Positions 52,944 to 62,024 of a DNA stretch of 64,000 nucleotides are shown here, one piece after another (within the stretch, counting starts at the first letter, position 1; every line of letters starts with the position of its first letter). The notes beneath the pieces were generated by a model. The model did not search any database and was not told the origin of the DNA. It saw only the letters and a program-made list of their open reading frames with translations. The stretch lies in the NCBI GenBank assembly GCA_903911085.1, contig CAIWCC010000084.1, forward strand, positions 1-64,000, written 5' to 3'. Both the position numbers and the translations under genes were made by a program. This DNA comes from an uncultured Bacteroidales bacterium. GTDB lineage: Bacteria; Bacteroidota; Bacteroidia; Bacteroidales; Paludibacteraceae.

Positions 52944-52988
52944 ACTGGTTGATTTTAAGTGGTAAAAGTAAATATAAATTTATGACCA

Positions 52989-53321
52989 ATGAACCATCAG
53001 AATTCAGTTAATTATTTTCACTTGCTTCCTGCTAACTTGAATTGTGCACAAGCAATTTTGAGGGGGTTTCAACAAGAATTTGGTATTAGCAATCAAGAAA
53101 TTGATGATTATCGAGCATTTGGTGGTGGAAGAGCACCCGAAGGTGTATGTGGCGCTTTATTTGCTGCCAATAGGTTGCTGCGTCAAATAGGAAAAGAATC
53201 TGTGGTAGAAGAGTTTAGTAAAAATGCAGGTGGACTTTTGTGTGCCGATATTAGAGATAAACATTTTACTTGCGCCGAATATGTGCGCATGGCGGATGAG
53301 CTTGTTCAAAAAAAACTCTAA
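52989..53321 (+). CDS. C_GCAxxG_C_C family redox-type protein
   Basis: This 110-residue protein contains NCAQAILRGF, GGGRAPEGVCGALFAA, LLCADIR and TCAEYV, the spaced Cys pattern that names the family (TIGR01909-type). These proteins are thought to bind a metal or act in redox reactions, often near selenium or molybdenum metabolism genes. Nothing of that kind is seen here. The gene converges on folE with 25 nt between stops. Confidence 0.85.
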   Translation: MNHQNSVNYFHLLPANLNCAQAILRGFQQEFGISNQEIDDYRAFGGGRAPEGVCGALFAANRLLRQIGKESVVEEFSKNAGGLLCADIRDKHFTCAEYVRMADELVQKKL

Positions 53322-53346
53322 ACGGCTGATTAAATACTAATCAAAT

Positions 53347-53946
53347 TTATTTTCTACTTATCAAATTCAAAAATTCTTCACGTGTTTTGGCTTGTTCAAA
53401 CACACCTGTAAAATCGGAAGTGGTAGTAATAGAATGCTGCTTTTGAACTCCACGCATTTGCATACATAAGTGTTGTGCTTCAATAACCACAATAACACCC
53501 ATCGGATTCAAAGTTTTTTGAATACATTCTTTAATTTGAGTTGTCATTCGTTCTTGAACTTGCATCCTTCGTGCATAAACTTCCACAATTCGTGCAATTT
53601 TGCTTAATCCAGTAATCTGTTTATTCGGAATATAGGCTACATGAGCTTTGCCAAAAAAAGGTAGGATATGATGCTCGCACATCGAATAAAAATCAATGTC
53701 TTTTACAATCACCATTTGACGATAATTTTCGGTAAACATTGCCGAACGAATAATTTCCTCTGGATTTTGCTCGTAACCTTGCATCAAAAATTGCATTGCT
53801 TTCGAAACTCGTTCGGGTGTTTTTATTAATCCTTCGCGATTTGTATCTTCTCCCAACAATTCGATTATTTGTTGATAATGAAAGGCAATTTGTGCGGTCT
53901 TTTCGTCGTCAAACTGAACCGGTTGGTTGATATTAAAATCCATCAT
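53347..53946 (-). CDS. folE: GTP cyclohydrolase I
   Basis: This 199-residue enzyme opens GTP to dihydroneopterin triphosphate, the first step of folate synthesis. Motifs are [22 protein letters not shown] (zinc Cys and His), [23 protein letters not shown] and [11 protein letters not shown] (second zinc Cys). The length is typical. It begins 4 nt after the SPOR gene stop, so the two share a transcript. Confidence 0.96.
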   Translation of the reverse strand: MMDFNINQPVQFDDEKTAQIAFHYQQIIELLGEDTNREGLIKTPERVSKAMQFLMQGYEQNPEEIIRSAMFTENYRQMVIVKDIDFYSMCEHHILPFFGKAHVAYIPNKQITGLSKIARIVEVYARRMQVQERMTTQIKECIQKTLNPMGVIVVIEAQHLCMQMRGVQKQHSITTTSDFTGVFEQAKTREEFLNLISRK

Positions 53947-53950
53947 AAGT

Positions 53951-54430
53951 TTATTTTGAACCAGAAGTGTGTATTTGTTCTCTTACTATATATGTTTCGG
54001 TTCGCATCGTTGGGAAAGCCTCAATTAGTTGACTACGAAAGGCTTGTGCTTGTGCTTGCGTTTTAAAATCACCAACTCTCACTTTCCAGAAAGGTGATGA
54101 ATAATTTACATATACGGCTTGTTCTGGAAATTCTTCATTAATCTTTTTCTCAATTTTGAAAGCCTCTGTTTTAGCAGTTCGTTGCGTATTGCTCGAAAAA
54201 ACCTGAACTCTAAAACCCGATGAAGTACCCTGATTTGAAGACATTCCGCTTTTACTTGCTATTACCAATTGTTCAATACGTTTGTCATGTTGCATTTTCA
54301 CTGTGGCATGGCTTGCAGAATCGGTAGTTTGAAGCGCTTCATAAATGTTTTTCTTTGTGTTGTTTTGCGCCGAGGTATTGCCCGCTAACAATAATAATGT
54401 TCCAGTTAGCAGTAGGTTGATAATTTTCAT
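53951..54430 (-). CDS. SPOR-domain secreted protein
   Basis: From ATG 54430 the protein is 159 residues, with a signal peptide ([22 protein letters not shown]). A longer reading from 54472 would put 14 residues before it and is less likely. The C-terminal 80 residues ([19 protein letters not shown] ... [18 protein letters not shown]) form a SPOR domain, which binds denuded peptidoglycan glycans at division sites. A minus-strand TAACTTTG promoter element is at 54489-54496. It is co-transcribed with folE. Confidence 0.85.
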   Translation of the reverse strand: MKIINLLLTGTLLLLAGNTSAQNNTKKNIYEALQTTDSASHATVKMQHDKRIEQLVIASKSGMSSNQGTSSGFRVQVFSSNTQRTAKTEAFKIEKKINEEFPEQAVYVNYSSPFWKVRVGDFKTQAQAQAFRSQLIEAFPTMRTETYIVREQIHTSGSK

Positions 54431-54488
54431 TTGGATGTTTTTTGGAGGTTTGCAACTCAAATTTATATGCATTGCAATAATTTGGGTG

Positions 54489-54496
54489 CAAAGTTA
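54489..54496 (-). promoter_or_regulatory. -7 promoter element for the SPOR-folE operon
   Basis: The minus strand reads TAACTTTG (TAnnTTTG), 59 nt before the ATG at 54430. This agrees with the downstream start. Confidence 0.45.
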
Positions 54497-54583
54497 AACA
54501 ATTGTTCTCAGTTTTTGTACATGTTTGCCAAAAATGATACTTTTTTGTTGTTCAACTACTGTTTAATCAATGAGATAGCAAAT

Positions 54584-54618
54584 AATAATTATCAATTATT
54601 CATTATTCACTACTTAAT
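54584..54618. repeat. Five 7-nt units upstream of ispD
   Basis: AATAATT, ATCAATT, ATTCATT, ATTCACT and ACTTAAT run in register and end 4 nt before the TATCTTTG promoter element of ispD. Confidence 0.65.
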
Positions 54619-54621
54619 GCT

Positions 54622-54629
54622 TATCTTTG
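54622..54629 (+). promoter_or_regulatory. -7 promoter element for ispD
   Basis: TATCTTTG is an exact TAnnTTTG, 25 nt before ATG 54655. Confidence 0.55.
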
Positions 54630-54654
54630 TTCTAGTTTTTCTAAATATATTTAA

Positions 54655-55323
54655 ATGAAAAAAGTTAGAATTGCCATTATTGTTGCAGGCGGAAAAGGGG
54701 AGAGAATGCAAACTGACATTCCAAAGCAATTTATCGAGATTAAAGGCAAGCCAATTTTAATGCATACTTTAGAAGTTTTTCAAAAATTTGATTCTTCTAT
54801 TAAATTAATACTTGTACTTCCAGCTGTTCAACTTGCTTTTTGGGAAAATCTTTGTAAAAAGCATTTTTTTACTCTCAAACATCAAATAGTGGAAGGAGGT
54901 AAAACTCGTTTCGATTCTGTTAAAAATGGATTGTCCGCAGTTCAATTTCCAGCATTAGTGGCTGTTCATGATGGTGTTCGTCCATTGGTAAGTATTGATA
55001 CTATAGAGCGTTGCTTTTGTGAAGCCGAAAAAAACGAGGCTTCAATACCTGTTATTGATTTGGTGGATAGTATTAGAAAAATTTCTGAAAATGGAAGTCA
55101 ATCTGTAGACAGAACGGCTTATAAACTGGTGCAGACTCCACAGGTTTTTGATGGTGAAATCCTTAAAAAAGCATATCAACAAGAATTTTCTTCGCTTTTT
55201 ACCGACGACGCATCCGTGGTGGAAGCTTTTGGAAAAAAGATAAATCTAGTTGAAGGAAATCGCGAGAATATTAAAATAACTACTAGCTTTGATTTACAAA
55301 TGGCTGAGATGCTGTTAAAATAG
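54655..55323 (+). CDS. ispD: 2-C-methyl-D-erythritol 4-phosphate cytidylyltransferase
   Basis: This 222-residue enzyme of the non-mevalonate isoprenoid pathway adds CMP to methylerythritol phosphate. Motifs are [45 protein letters not shown] and [13 protein letters not shown], then [12 protein letters not shown] and [11 protein letters not shown] near the end. A TarI-like ribitol role is possible from sequence alone, but no tar genes are present. recG follows after 51 nt on the same strand. Confidence 0.94.
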   Translation: MKKVRIAIIVAGGKGERMQTDIPKQFIEIKGKPILMHTLEVFQKFDSSIKLILVLPAVQLAFWENLCKKHFFTLKHQIVEGGKTRFDSVKNGLSAVQFPALVAVHDGVRPLVSIDTIERCFCEAEKNEASIPVIDLVDSIRKISENGSQSVDRTAYKLVQTPQVFDGEILKKAYQQEFSSLFTDDASVVEAFGKKINLVEGNRENIKITTSFDLQMAEMLLK

Positions 55324-55374
55324 CAAAGAAATTATACTTTCAAATTCATCAACTTAAACAATAATTCGTAGAAA

Positions 55375-57471
55375 TTGGATTTTTCATATCAAGATATAAA
55401 ATTTTTGCCAGGTGTTGGCCCTAAAAAGGCCGAACTTTTTAGAGTGGAACTTGGTATAAAAAGTGCTGAGGATTTGCTTCGGTATTATCCATATAAATAT
55501 GTGGATAGAAGTAGGTTTTATTATTTGCATGAAATTAACGAAGATATGCCTTTTATACAAGTAAAAGGGCAGATTGTTAGATTTGATAAAGTTGGCGAAG
55601 GTAATAATCAGCGGCTTACGGCTGTATTTACTGATGGGAAAAATACCATTGATTTAGTTTGGTTCAAAGGAGTTAAGTATGCTTTAGAAAAATATCAAAC
55701 CAAGGTTGACTACGTGCTTTTTGGCAAACCATCTCCCTTTAATGGAAAATTCAATATTGTACATCCCGAAATTGAATTGGCATCCAAAATGCCTCCACCT
55801 GAACAAATGGGATTGCAACCGTTTTACAATACTTCGGAGAAAATGAAAAGCAATTTTCTGAATTCAAAAACAATTCAGAAGATAATTTTCCCATTGGTGC
55901 AAGCCATCAAAACTGGTATTCCCGATACTTTACCTGCATTTATTTTGCAAAAATTTGCATTGATGAATTTAACTGATTCTTTGGTAAATGTACATTTTCC
56001 TAAGAATGCCGATTTGCTGAATAAAGCCCGACAGCGATTAAAATTTGAAGAGCTTTTTTATATTCAACTAAGTATTCTCCGACAAAAAAACTGGCGCGAA
56101 CTTCAGTCCAAAGGTTTTGTTTTTGGAACAATAGGACATTATTTTAATACATTTTTCAAGGATTTTTTGCCTTTTGAAATGACAGGTGCGCAAAAACGTG
56201 TTATTCGTGAAATTCGTATCGATGTGGCTTCGGGACGGCAAATGAACCGATTGCTGCAAGGTGATGTTGGAAGTGGAAAAACATTGGTAGCATTAATGTC
56301 AATGCTAATAGCGGTTGATAATGGTTATCAGGCTTGCATAATGGCGCCAACAGAAATATTGGCCAATCAACATTTTGTGAGTATAACAGAATTTCTAGGC
56401 AACTTAGGAGTGCAAATTGCTTTGTTGACAGGGTCTACTCGACCTAAAGACCGAATAGTTTTACACGAAAAATTAAGAAATGGGGAGTTAAATATTTTAA
56501 TTGGAACTCATGCTTTAATTGAAGATACTGTACAATTTGCTAATTTAGGTTTGGTGGTAATTGATGAGCAACATCGTTTTGGAGTGGAACAACGCGCGCG
56601 ACTTTGGCGTAAAAATGTGCAGCCTCCTCACATATTGGTAATGACAGCAACACCAATTCCACGCACATTGGCCATGACATTGTACGGCGATTTGAGTGTG
56701 TCGGTTATTGATGAACTTCCACCAGGCCGTAAACCCATTCAAACTTATCATTATTACGACACAAAGCGCTCAGCATTAAATGGTTTTATTGCAAAACAAA
56801 TTCAAGCAGGACGCCAAGTTTATATAGTTTATCCGCTTATTCAGGAATCTGAAAAGATTGATTTACAAAATCTTGAAGAAGGATATGAATATATGCGACA
56901 AGTGTTTCCGAACTACACAATTTGCATGGTACATGGCAAATTAAAACCCAAAGAGAAAGATTTTCAGATGCAGCGATTTGTGTCGGGCGAGGCTCAAATT
57001 ATGGTTGCAACTACGGTTATTGAAGTGGGAGTGAACGTACCTAATGCTTCGGTAATGGTAATAGAAAGTGCCCAACGATTTGGACTTTCGCAGCTTCACC
57101 AATTGCGCGGTAGAGTAGGGCGTGGGGCCGAACAATCGTTTTGTATTTTGCTAACAGGCTATAAATTAGCAACTGATACTCGCAAACGTATGGAAATTAT
57201 GGTACGTACTAACGATGGATTTGAAATATCCGAGGCCGATTTACAAATCAGAGGACCAGGCGATATGGAAGGTACTCAGCAAAGTGGAATGCCATTTGAA
57301 CTTAAAATTGCAAACTTGGCACTTGACGGAAGAATGCTAGAAATTGCGCGTAATGCAGCCATGGAAATACTTGATACTGATCCACAATTGATAAATATTG
57401 AAAATAATGTTCTAGCCAATCAATTGCGAAAACTGAAAACAAATACCTTAAATTGGGGCTCAATTAGTTAA
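55375..57471 (+). CDS. recG: ATP-dependent DNA helicase RecG
   Basis: This 698-residue helicase remodels stalled replication forks and Holliday junctions. It begins at TTG 55375 with LPGVGPKKAELF (helix-hairpin-helix-like entry), then the wedge OB domain. Walker A is LLQGDVGSGKTLVAL, with MAPTEILANQH, VIDEQHRFGVEQR, MTATPIPRTLAMTLYG, VATTVIEVGVNVPNA and QLHQLRGRVGRGAE. The length is normal. The start codon is the rarer TTG, and no ATG is available without losing the conserved start. Confidence 0.96.
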   Translation: MDFSYQDIKFLPGVGPKKAELFRVELGIKSAEDLLRYYPYKYVDRSRFYYLHEINEDMPFIQVKGQIVRFDKVGEGNNQRLTAVFTDGKNTIDLVWFKGVKYALEKYQTKVDYVLFGKPSPFNGKFNIVHPEIELASKMPPPEQMGLQPFYNTSEKMKSNFLNSKTIQKIIFPLVQAIKTGIPDTLPAFILQKFALMNLTDSLVNVHFPKNADLLNKARQRLKFEELFYIQLSILRQKNWRELQSKGFVFGTIGHYFNTFFKDFLPFEMTGAQKRVIREIRIDVASGRQMNRLLQGDVGSGKTLVALMSMLIAVDNGYQACIMAPTEILANQHFVSITEFLGNLGVQIALLTGSTRPKDRIVLHEKLRNGELNILIGTHALIEDTVQFANLGLVVIDEQHRFGVEQRARLWRKNVQPPHILVMTATPIPRTLAMTLYGDLSVSVIDELPPGRKPIQTYHYYDTKRSALNGFIAKQIQAGRQVYIVYPLIQESEKIDLQNLEEGYEYMRQVFPNYTICMVHGKLKPKEKDFQMQRFVSGEAQIMVATTVIEVGVNVPNASVMVIESAQRFGLSQLHQLRGRVGRGAEQSFCILLTGYKLATDTRKRMEIMVRTNDGFEISEADLQIRGPGDMEGTQQSGMPFELKIANLALDGRMLEIARNAAMEILDTDPQLINIENNVLANQLRKLKTNTLNWGSIS

Positions 57472-57561
57472 GAAAACAGAATTTGTTTTGTTTTATACTC
57501 TCAAATCTCTAATTTTGGGGAGTAATAATATAATACTATAATTAATTTAATAAAGAATTAG

Positions 57562-58023
57562 ATGGAAAGAACACTTGTAATTATTAAACCATGCGCAATT
57601 CGTAGAGGTTTAATTGGTGAAGTTATTCAACGTTTTGAGCGTAGGGGTTTGCAGTTAAGTGGAATGAAAATGGTTCAATTGACAGAAGAAGTATTAAGAG
57701 AACATTATGCACACCTAGTTCAAAAACCTTATTATCAGCGAATTGTTGAATCGATGATGATGACTCCTGTTATTATTTGTTGTTGGACAGGAGTAGATGC
57801 TGTTCATATTGCTCATGTTATGGCTGGTCCTACTAATGGTCGTGAAGCTGCTCCAGGAACAATCCGTGGCGATTATAGTGTTAGTGTTCAAGAAAATATT
57901 CTACATACTTCTGATACTGTTGAAAACGGAAAAACAGAAATTAAACGATTTTTCGAAGATTACGAAATTTTTGAGTTTGAAAAGTTAAGCAAAAACGTGT
58001 TTTACGCAAACGATGAATTTTAA
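57562..58023 (+). CDS. ndk: Nucleoside diphosphate kinase
   Basis: This 153-residue enzyme transfers phosphate between nucleoside tri- and diphosphates. It has TLVIIKPCAIRRGLIGEV, RPxx-type MAGPTNGREAAPGTIRGDYS, and the active His115 in ILHTSDTVENG. The common KPDA at the start is KPCA here and the usual HGSDS is HTSDT, as in other Bacteroidota versions. The terminal RFFEDYEIFEFE adds a few residues over the E. coli enzyme. Confidence 0.93.
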   Translation: MERTLVIIKPCAIRRGLIGEVIQRFERRGLQLSGMKMVQLTEEVLREHYAHLVQKPYYQRIVESMMMTPVIICCWTGVDAVHIAHVMAGPTNGREAAPGTIRGDYSVSVQENILHTSDTVENGKTEIKRFFEDYEIFEFEKLSKNVFYANDEF

Positions 58024-58060
58024 TTATTCAAATCAACTAATCTGATTTTCCATACTATAT

Positions 58061-58091
58061 TCAATGACTGTACATTAAGTGCAGTCATTGA
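58061..58091 (+). terminator. Terminator-like hairpin after ndk
   Basis: A 10-bp stem TCAATGACTG/CAGTCATTGA with an 11-nt loop is followed by AATTAATATTT. The T-tract is poor. Confidence 0.45.
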
Positions 58092-58103
58092 AATTAATAT
58101 TTA

Positions 58104-58970
58104 ATGATGCCTATTTACAAAATAAAATATCTTTCACTAGTTTTGTTTTTTCTCTCAACTTTAGAGGGATTGTCCCAACAATCAATATTTTCACTAATTA
58201 ACAAAAAAGACACGGTAAATATTTACCAAGAAATGCTTAATGATCAGTCGGATGACTTAATGGAAAATCATCCCGCCGAAGATATTTACAATAATATTTG
58301 GACAAGCCTAAAAATAAATCCATACAAAATTCCTATTGACAGTCTGCCCGATTCGGTGCGCATTGATTGTTCCAATTTTGTGGTTCCAACACATGGTTAT
58401 GTAACTTCACAGTTTGGACCACGACGTTATCGTTATCATTATGGTATTGACCTAAAAGTGGAGGTGGGTGACACCATTTTAGCTGCTTTTTCGGGTAAAG
58501 TTCGTATTATCGATTATGAGGGTCGTGGATACGGAAATTATATTGTTATTCGTCACGATAATGGTTTAGAAACCGTTTATGCCCATTTATCGGTTGTTCT
58601 GGTGTCGCTAAATCAAACTGTAAAAGCAGGAGAATTAATTGCTTTTGGAGGAAATACAGGTCATTCCACTGGACCGCATCTTCATTTTGAAACTCGATAT
58701 ATTGGAAATGCTATCAATCCAGCAAATATTATAAATTTCAATACTGGTTTGGTTTATGAACCAACATATTTACTTACCAAAAAGAAATCTTTTTATTATC
58801 AACGTGAAGTTAAAGCTGTGCAAGTGGCTAGGTATTATAGCGTTCGTAAAGGCGATAATCTAGGACAAATTGCTGCAAGAAATGGTACAAGCGTTAATGC
58901 ATTGTGTAGAATGAATGGTATTAAAACAAAAACTAAATTGCAACTTGGGCAACGCTTAAGAATCAGATAA
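58104..58970 (+). CDS. M23 endopeptidase with LysM domain
   Basis: This 288-residue secreted peptidoglycan hydrolase has a signal peptide (STLEGLSQQ). The M23 core (residues 95-205) has SQFGPRRYRYHYGIDLK (His112, Asp116 zinc ligands) and NTGHSTGPHLHFE (His192 catalytic, His194 ligand). A C-terminal LysM repeat (YYSVRKGDNLGQIAARNGTS ... KLQLGQRLRIR, residues ~241-288) binds glycan strands. All ligands for activity are present. It cuts peptide cross-links of the wall, probably in growth or division. Confidence 0.92.
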   Translation: MMPIYKIKYLSLVLFFLSTLEGLSQQSIFSLINKKDTVNIYQEMLNDQSDDLMENHPAEDIYNNIWTSLKINPYKIPIDSLPDSVRIDCSNFVVPTHGYVTSQFGPRRYRYHYGIDLKVEVGDTILAAFSGKVRIIDYEGRGYGNYIVIRHDNGLETVYAHLSVVLVSLNQTVKAGELIAFGGNTGHSTGPHLHFETRYIGNAINPANIINFNTGLVYEPTYLLTKKKSFYYQREVKAVQVARYYSVRKGDNLGQIAARNGTSVNALCRMNGIKTKTKLQLGQRLRIR

Positions 58971-58997
58971 TTTTGAAAAAAATGACTGTAATTATTG

Positions 58998-59021
58998 CCG
59001 ATTTCAATTAAATGAAATCGG
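58998..59021 (+). terminator. Rho-independent terminator after the M23/LysM gene
   Basis: CCGATTTCA pairs with TGAAATCGG over a 6-nt loop, followed by TTTTTGTTTT. It lies 28 nt after the stop. Confidence 0.8.
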
Positions 59022-59211
59022 TTTTTGTTTTATTAATTTGATTGTTTGATGGTATTTGTAAATTGCTGTTTGTCTATAAGTTGTGTTTGATTTTAGTGTT
59101 AAATGAATCAAGTAGCATTTAAAAATAGACGATAAGAAATTAAATTATGACAATTGAAACTGTAACTCCTAAATTATAGATTCTCATCCACAAACATTCA
59201 ATATATTTTTG

Positions 59212-59219
59212 TAATTTTG
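59212..59219 (+). promoter_or_regulatory. Candidate -7 element for dtd
   Basis: TAATTTTG fits TAnnTTTG, 31 nt before the dtd ATG. Confidence 0.45.
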
Positions 59220-59250
59220 CAGGCCGTTATCTATCCTAATTTTTTATCTC

Positions 59251-59703
59251 ATGCGTATTTTGATTCAACGCGTTAGCCACGCTTCAATAGAAATTGATTT
59301 AGTTGTTAAATCATCAATTAGTGCTGGTTTGTTGGTTTTGGTAGGAATAGAAACTGAAGATACTAAAGAGGACTGCGAATGGTTATCGAACAAAGTTGTT
59401 GGACTTCGAATTTTCGATGACGAAAAAGGAATAATGAACCGATCGGTTATAGATATAGATGGCGAAGTGCTGGTAGTGAGCCAGTTTACTTTACATGCAT
59501 TGACAAAGAAAGGAAATCGCCCATCGTACATTAAAGCTGCAAAGCACGAAATTGCAATTCCATTGTATGAACATTTTTGCGAACTTTTGAGTCAAAAGAT
59601 TTGTAAAACAGTTAAGACTGGTGTATTTGCCGCCGATATGAAAGTTGCTTTAGTCAATAATGGACCTGTTACAATATGGATGGATAGCAAAAATAAAGAG
59701 TAA
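59251..59703 (+). CDS. dtd: D-aminoacyl-tRNA deacylase
   Basis: This 150-residue proofreading enzyme removes D-amino acids (and glycine) from mischarged tRNA. It starts MRILIQRVSHASI and shows VVSQFTLHALTKKGNRPSY (SQxT motif) and LVNNGPVTIWMDS (NxGP motif). The first Asn-Gly pair differs slightly from the common NDGPVT. The length is typical. No recognised operon partner is next to it. Confidence 0.95.
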   Translation: MRILIQRVSHASIEIDLVVKSSISAGLLVLVGIETEDTKEDCEWLSNKVVGLRIFDDEKGIMNRSVIDIDGEVLVVSQFTLHALTKKGNRPSYIKAAKHEIAIPLYEHFCELLSQKICKTVKTGVFAADMKVALVNNGPVTIWMDSKNKE

Positions 59704-59852
59704 TTTCATTTTTGTGTTTTGTAATAATGTAAATGGTGTTTTTTTATTGAGTATTTTTTTTTGAAAATAAATATCATTGAAGCAATTTCCCAATGCTATG
59801 TGGTTTTAATAGTTTGATAATGATTATTTTATAAATAGATATTAAAATAAGT

Positions 59853-60524
59853 ATGATAAAGAAACATATACCAAATTTTATAACTAGCCTTAATTTATTT
59901 TCTGGTTGTATTGCCGTTTTATTGGCTTTTCAAAGCAATTATCAGGGTGCTTTTATTGCCATTTTGCTTTCTGCAGTTTTCGATTTTTTCGATGGTTTTG
60001 CTGCTCGCTTGCTCAAAGCTTATTCGCCAATGGGCAAAGAATTAGATTCATTGGCAGATGTTGTTAGTTTTGGTGTTGCACCTGGCGCTATTGTTTTTTC
60101 GCTTTTATCTAAAATGGGTATGCATGAACTCCTACCATATTTAGGTTTTATTATTCCTGTTTTTTCGGCACTGCGACTAGCCAAATTCAATATTGACGAA
60201 CGTCAAACTTCTTCGTTTATTGGACTACCCACACCGGCTAATGCTATTTTCTGGGCGGGTCTAGTATTCTCATATGCCGATTTCCTTTTTTCAAATGCCT
60301 GGGTCTTAATAGCATTAACATTGATATTCAGTTATTTATTAGTAGCGGAAATACCAATGTTTGCTTTGAAATTCAAAACTTATGCTTTGAAAAACAATCA
60401 AATTCAATATTTATTTTTACTCATAACTATAGCTCTTCTAGCTGTATTACAACTGAATGCATTTGCCCCAATTATTGGTTGGTATATTTTATTATCGATT
60501 GGTATTAATCTTTTTAAAAATTAA
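59853..60524 (+). CDS. pssA: CDP-diacylglycerol-serine O-phosphatidyltransferase
   Basis: This 223-residue membrane enzyme makes phosphatidylserine from CDP-diacylglycerol. The CDP-alcohol phosphotransferase motif is complete: DFFDGFAARLLKAYSPMGKELDSLAD (D-x2-DG-x2-AR-x8-G-x3-D-x3-D). About seven hydrophobic helices follow. The N-terminal MIKKHIPNFITSLNLFSGCIAVLLA is usual for PssA, and the short length fits the Gram-positive/Bacteroidota type. Confidence 0.93.
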   Translation: MIKKHIPNFITSLNLFSGCIAVLLAFQSNYQGAFIAILLSAVFDFFDGFAARLLKAYSPMGKELDSLADVVSFGVAPGAIVFSLLSKMGMHELLPYLGFIIPVFSALRLAKFNIDERQTSSFIGLPTPANAIFWAGLVFSYADFLFSNAWVLIALTLIFSYLLVAEIPMFALKFKTYALKNNQIQYLFLLITIALLAVLQLNAFAPIIGWYILLSIGINLFKN

Positions 60525-60553
60525 AAATTTTAGATTTTAGCTTCTTAGCTGTT

Positions 60554-60588
60554 AACTATTAACTATTAATTGTCAACTATCAACTATC
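60554..60588. repeat. Five 7-nt units directly before gldA
   Basis: AACTATT, AACTATT, AATTGTC, AACTATC and AACTATC run in register and end 3 nt before the ATG at 60592. They therefore fill the ribosome-binding region. Confidence 0.75.
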
Positions 60589-60591
60589 CTC

Positions 60592-61491
60592 ATGTCAATC
60601 AGCATATCCAGTCTAACCAAAAACTACGGAGAACAAGTTGTTCTCAATAACATTAGCTTCCAAATAGGAACTGGCGAAGTGGTTGGTTTTCTTGGTCCAA
60701 ACGGTGCCGGAAAAACCACCACAATGAAGATTTTAACAGGCGCCTTGGGTTATAATACTGGTTCTGTAAAGATTTGTGGTTTTGAAGTTAGTGAAAATGC
60801 TTTGAAAACCAAAAGTTTTGTAGGTTATTTACCAGAGCTCAATCCGTTATATTCTGAAATGTACATTAAAGAATATCTGTTGTTTGTGGCTGATACTTAC
60901 GGTTTAGGAAAAGCCAAAAATGCTAGAGTTCTTGAATTAATAGATAAAGTAGGGTTGCGACCAGAGTTTCATAAAAAGATAGGACAACTTTCAAAAGGTT
61001 ACCGTCAACGGGTAGGATTGGCGCAAGCATTGATTCCCAACCCTAAAGTGCTGATTTTGGACGAGCCAACAACTGGGCTTGACCCAAACCAATTGGAAGA
61101 AATTAGAAGCCTGATTCGTGAAATTGGAAAAGAACGTACAGTTTTGCTGAGTACGCATATTATGCAGGAAATTAAAGCAATATGCAATCGGGTAATCGTT
61201 ATTAATAAAGGTGAAATTGCGGCAGATTATCCAGATATTTCCAAAATCAAACTTTTTGATGAAAATAGCTTTCATTTCGAAGTGGAATTTGCAAGTCAAA
61301 CGCAAGAAATTGAAACACTTGAAAAAATAATCAGTGTAAAATCAATCGACAATAATCACTTTATAATAATTGCATCAGCAGATATTCGTGCTAATATTTT
61401 TGATTTTGCAGTGAAAACAAACAATAAAATTCTGACGATAAAGGAAATTGAACGAAGCATGGAAGAGGTGTTCAGGAGCTTGACAAAATAA
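60592..61491 (+). CDS. gldA: GldA-like ABC transporter ATP-binding subunit
   Basis: This 299-residue ABC ATPase has Walker A GFLGPNGAGKTTT, the signature QLSKGYRQRVGLAQAL, Walker B LILDEPTTGLD and the switch His in LLSTHIMQ. The C-terminal ~80 residues form the extra domain common in gliding-associated GldA proteins. GldA with GldF and GldG is known from gliding flavobacteria, and many non-gliding Bacteroidota keep homologues. gldF/gldG are not next to it, so an alternative is another ABC-2 type exporter. Confidence 0.8.
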   Translation: MSISISSLTKNYGEQVVLNNISFQIGTGEVVGFLGPNGAGKTTTMKILTGALGYNTGSVKICGFEVSENALKTKSFVGYLPELNPLYSEMYIKEYLLFVADTYGLGKAKNARVLELIDKVGLRPEFHKKIGQLSKGYRQRVGLAQALIPNPKVLILDEPTTGLDPNQLEEIRSLIREIGKERTVLLSTHIMQEIKAICNRVIVINKGEIAADYPDISKIKLFDENSFHFEVEFASQTQEIETLEKIISVKSIDNNHFIIIASADIRANIFDFAVKTNNKILTIKEIERSMEEVFRSLTK

Positions 61492-61503
61492 TAAAATTCA
61501 CCT

Positions 61504-61983
61504 ATGGAGATTCTATTGTTAATTATTTTCTATTTTTTATCTATGTATCTATTATTTAACACTATAAAATTGTTTTATAATAGATATTTAAGAACATATA
61601 AACTTGAAATAAATGAATACTTGAGGCAAAAAGGATATAAATATGTAGAAACATTTAGCGCAAAGAAAAAAGATTGGTCAAGAAGTCCAATTAAAATGCC
61701 ATCGCAATATGAATTAGGTCCTTTTACAAGAGGAGTACAATGGACAAAATATGAATACCTAATCATTGTTGGTGAAAGAAATCAAAAATATCACGAATTC
61801 TGGCTTGAAATTAAAACATCCTATTTTCAGAAATCTAAATTAATTTTTAGTGACGGACAGAGAATAAATTATATTGATAACAAAAATTCAGAGTTAGTAA
61901 TTGAAAATTGTCCAAATTGTGGTTATATGTTATTTAGTAATGACGATATTAATTGTCCAGATTGTGGATTTAAATTGAAATAA
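61504..61983 (+). CDS. Membrane-anchored zinc-ribbon protein, unknown function
   Basis: The 159-residue protein starts with one membrane helix (residues 3-21), then a basic helix with ARG/LYS-rich loops (FSAKKKDWSRSPIK). The C-terminus ENCPNCGYMLFSNDDINCPDCGFKLK has two CPxCG knuckles and should bind zinc. I do not recognise a family. The composition is more AT-rich and Lys/Ile-rich than ruvB beside it. It is 12 nt after gldA and may be read from its transcript. Confidence 0.7.
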   Translation: MEILLLIIFYFLSMYLLFNTIKLFYNRYLRTYKLEINEYLRQKGYKYVETFSAKKKDWSRSPIKMPSQYELGPFTRGVQWTKYEYLIIVGERNQKYHEFWLEIKTSYFQKSKLIFSDGQRINYIDNKNSELVIENCPNCGYMLFSNDDINCPDCGFKLK

Positions 61984-62024
61984 AAGTCAAGCAGATTGTT
62001 TGAAGAAATTGCGACAATAAAATT

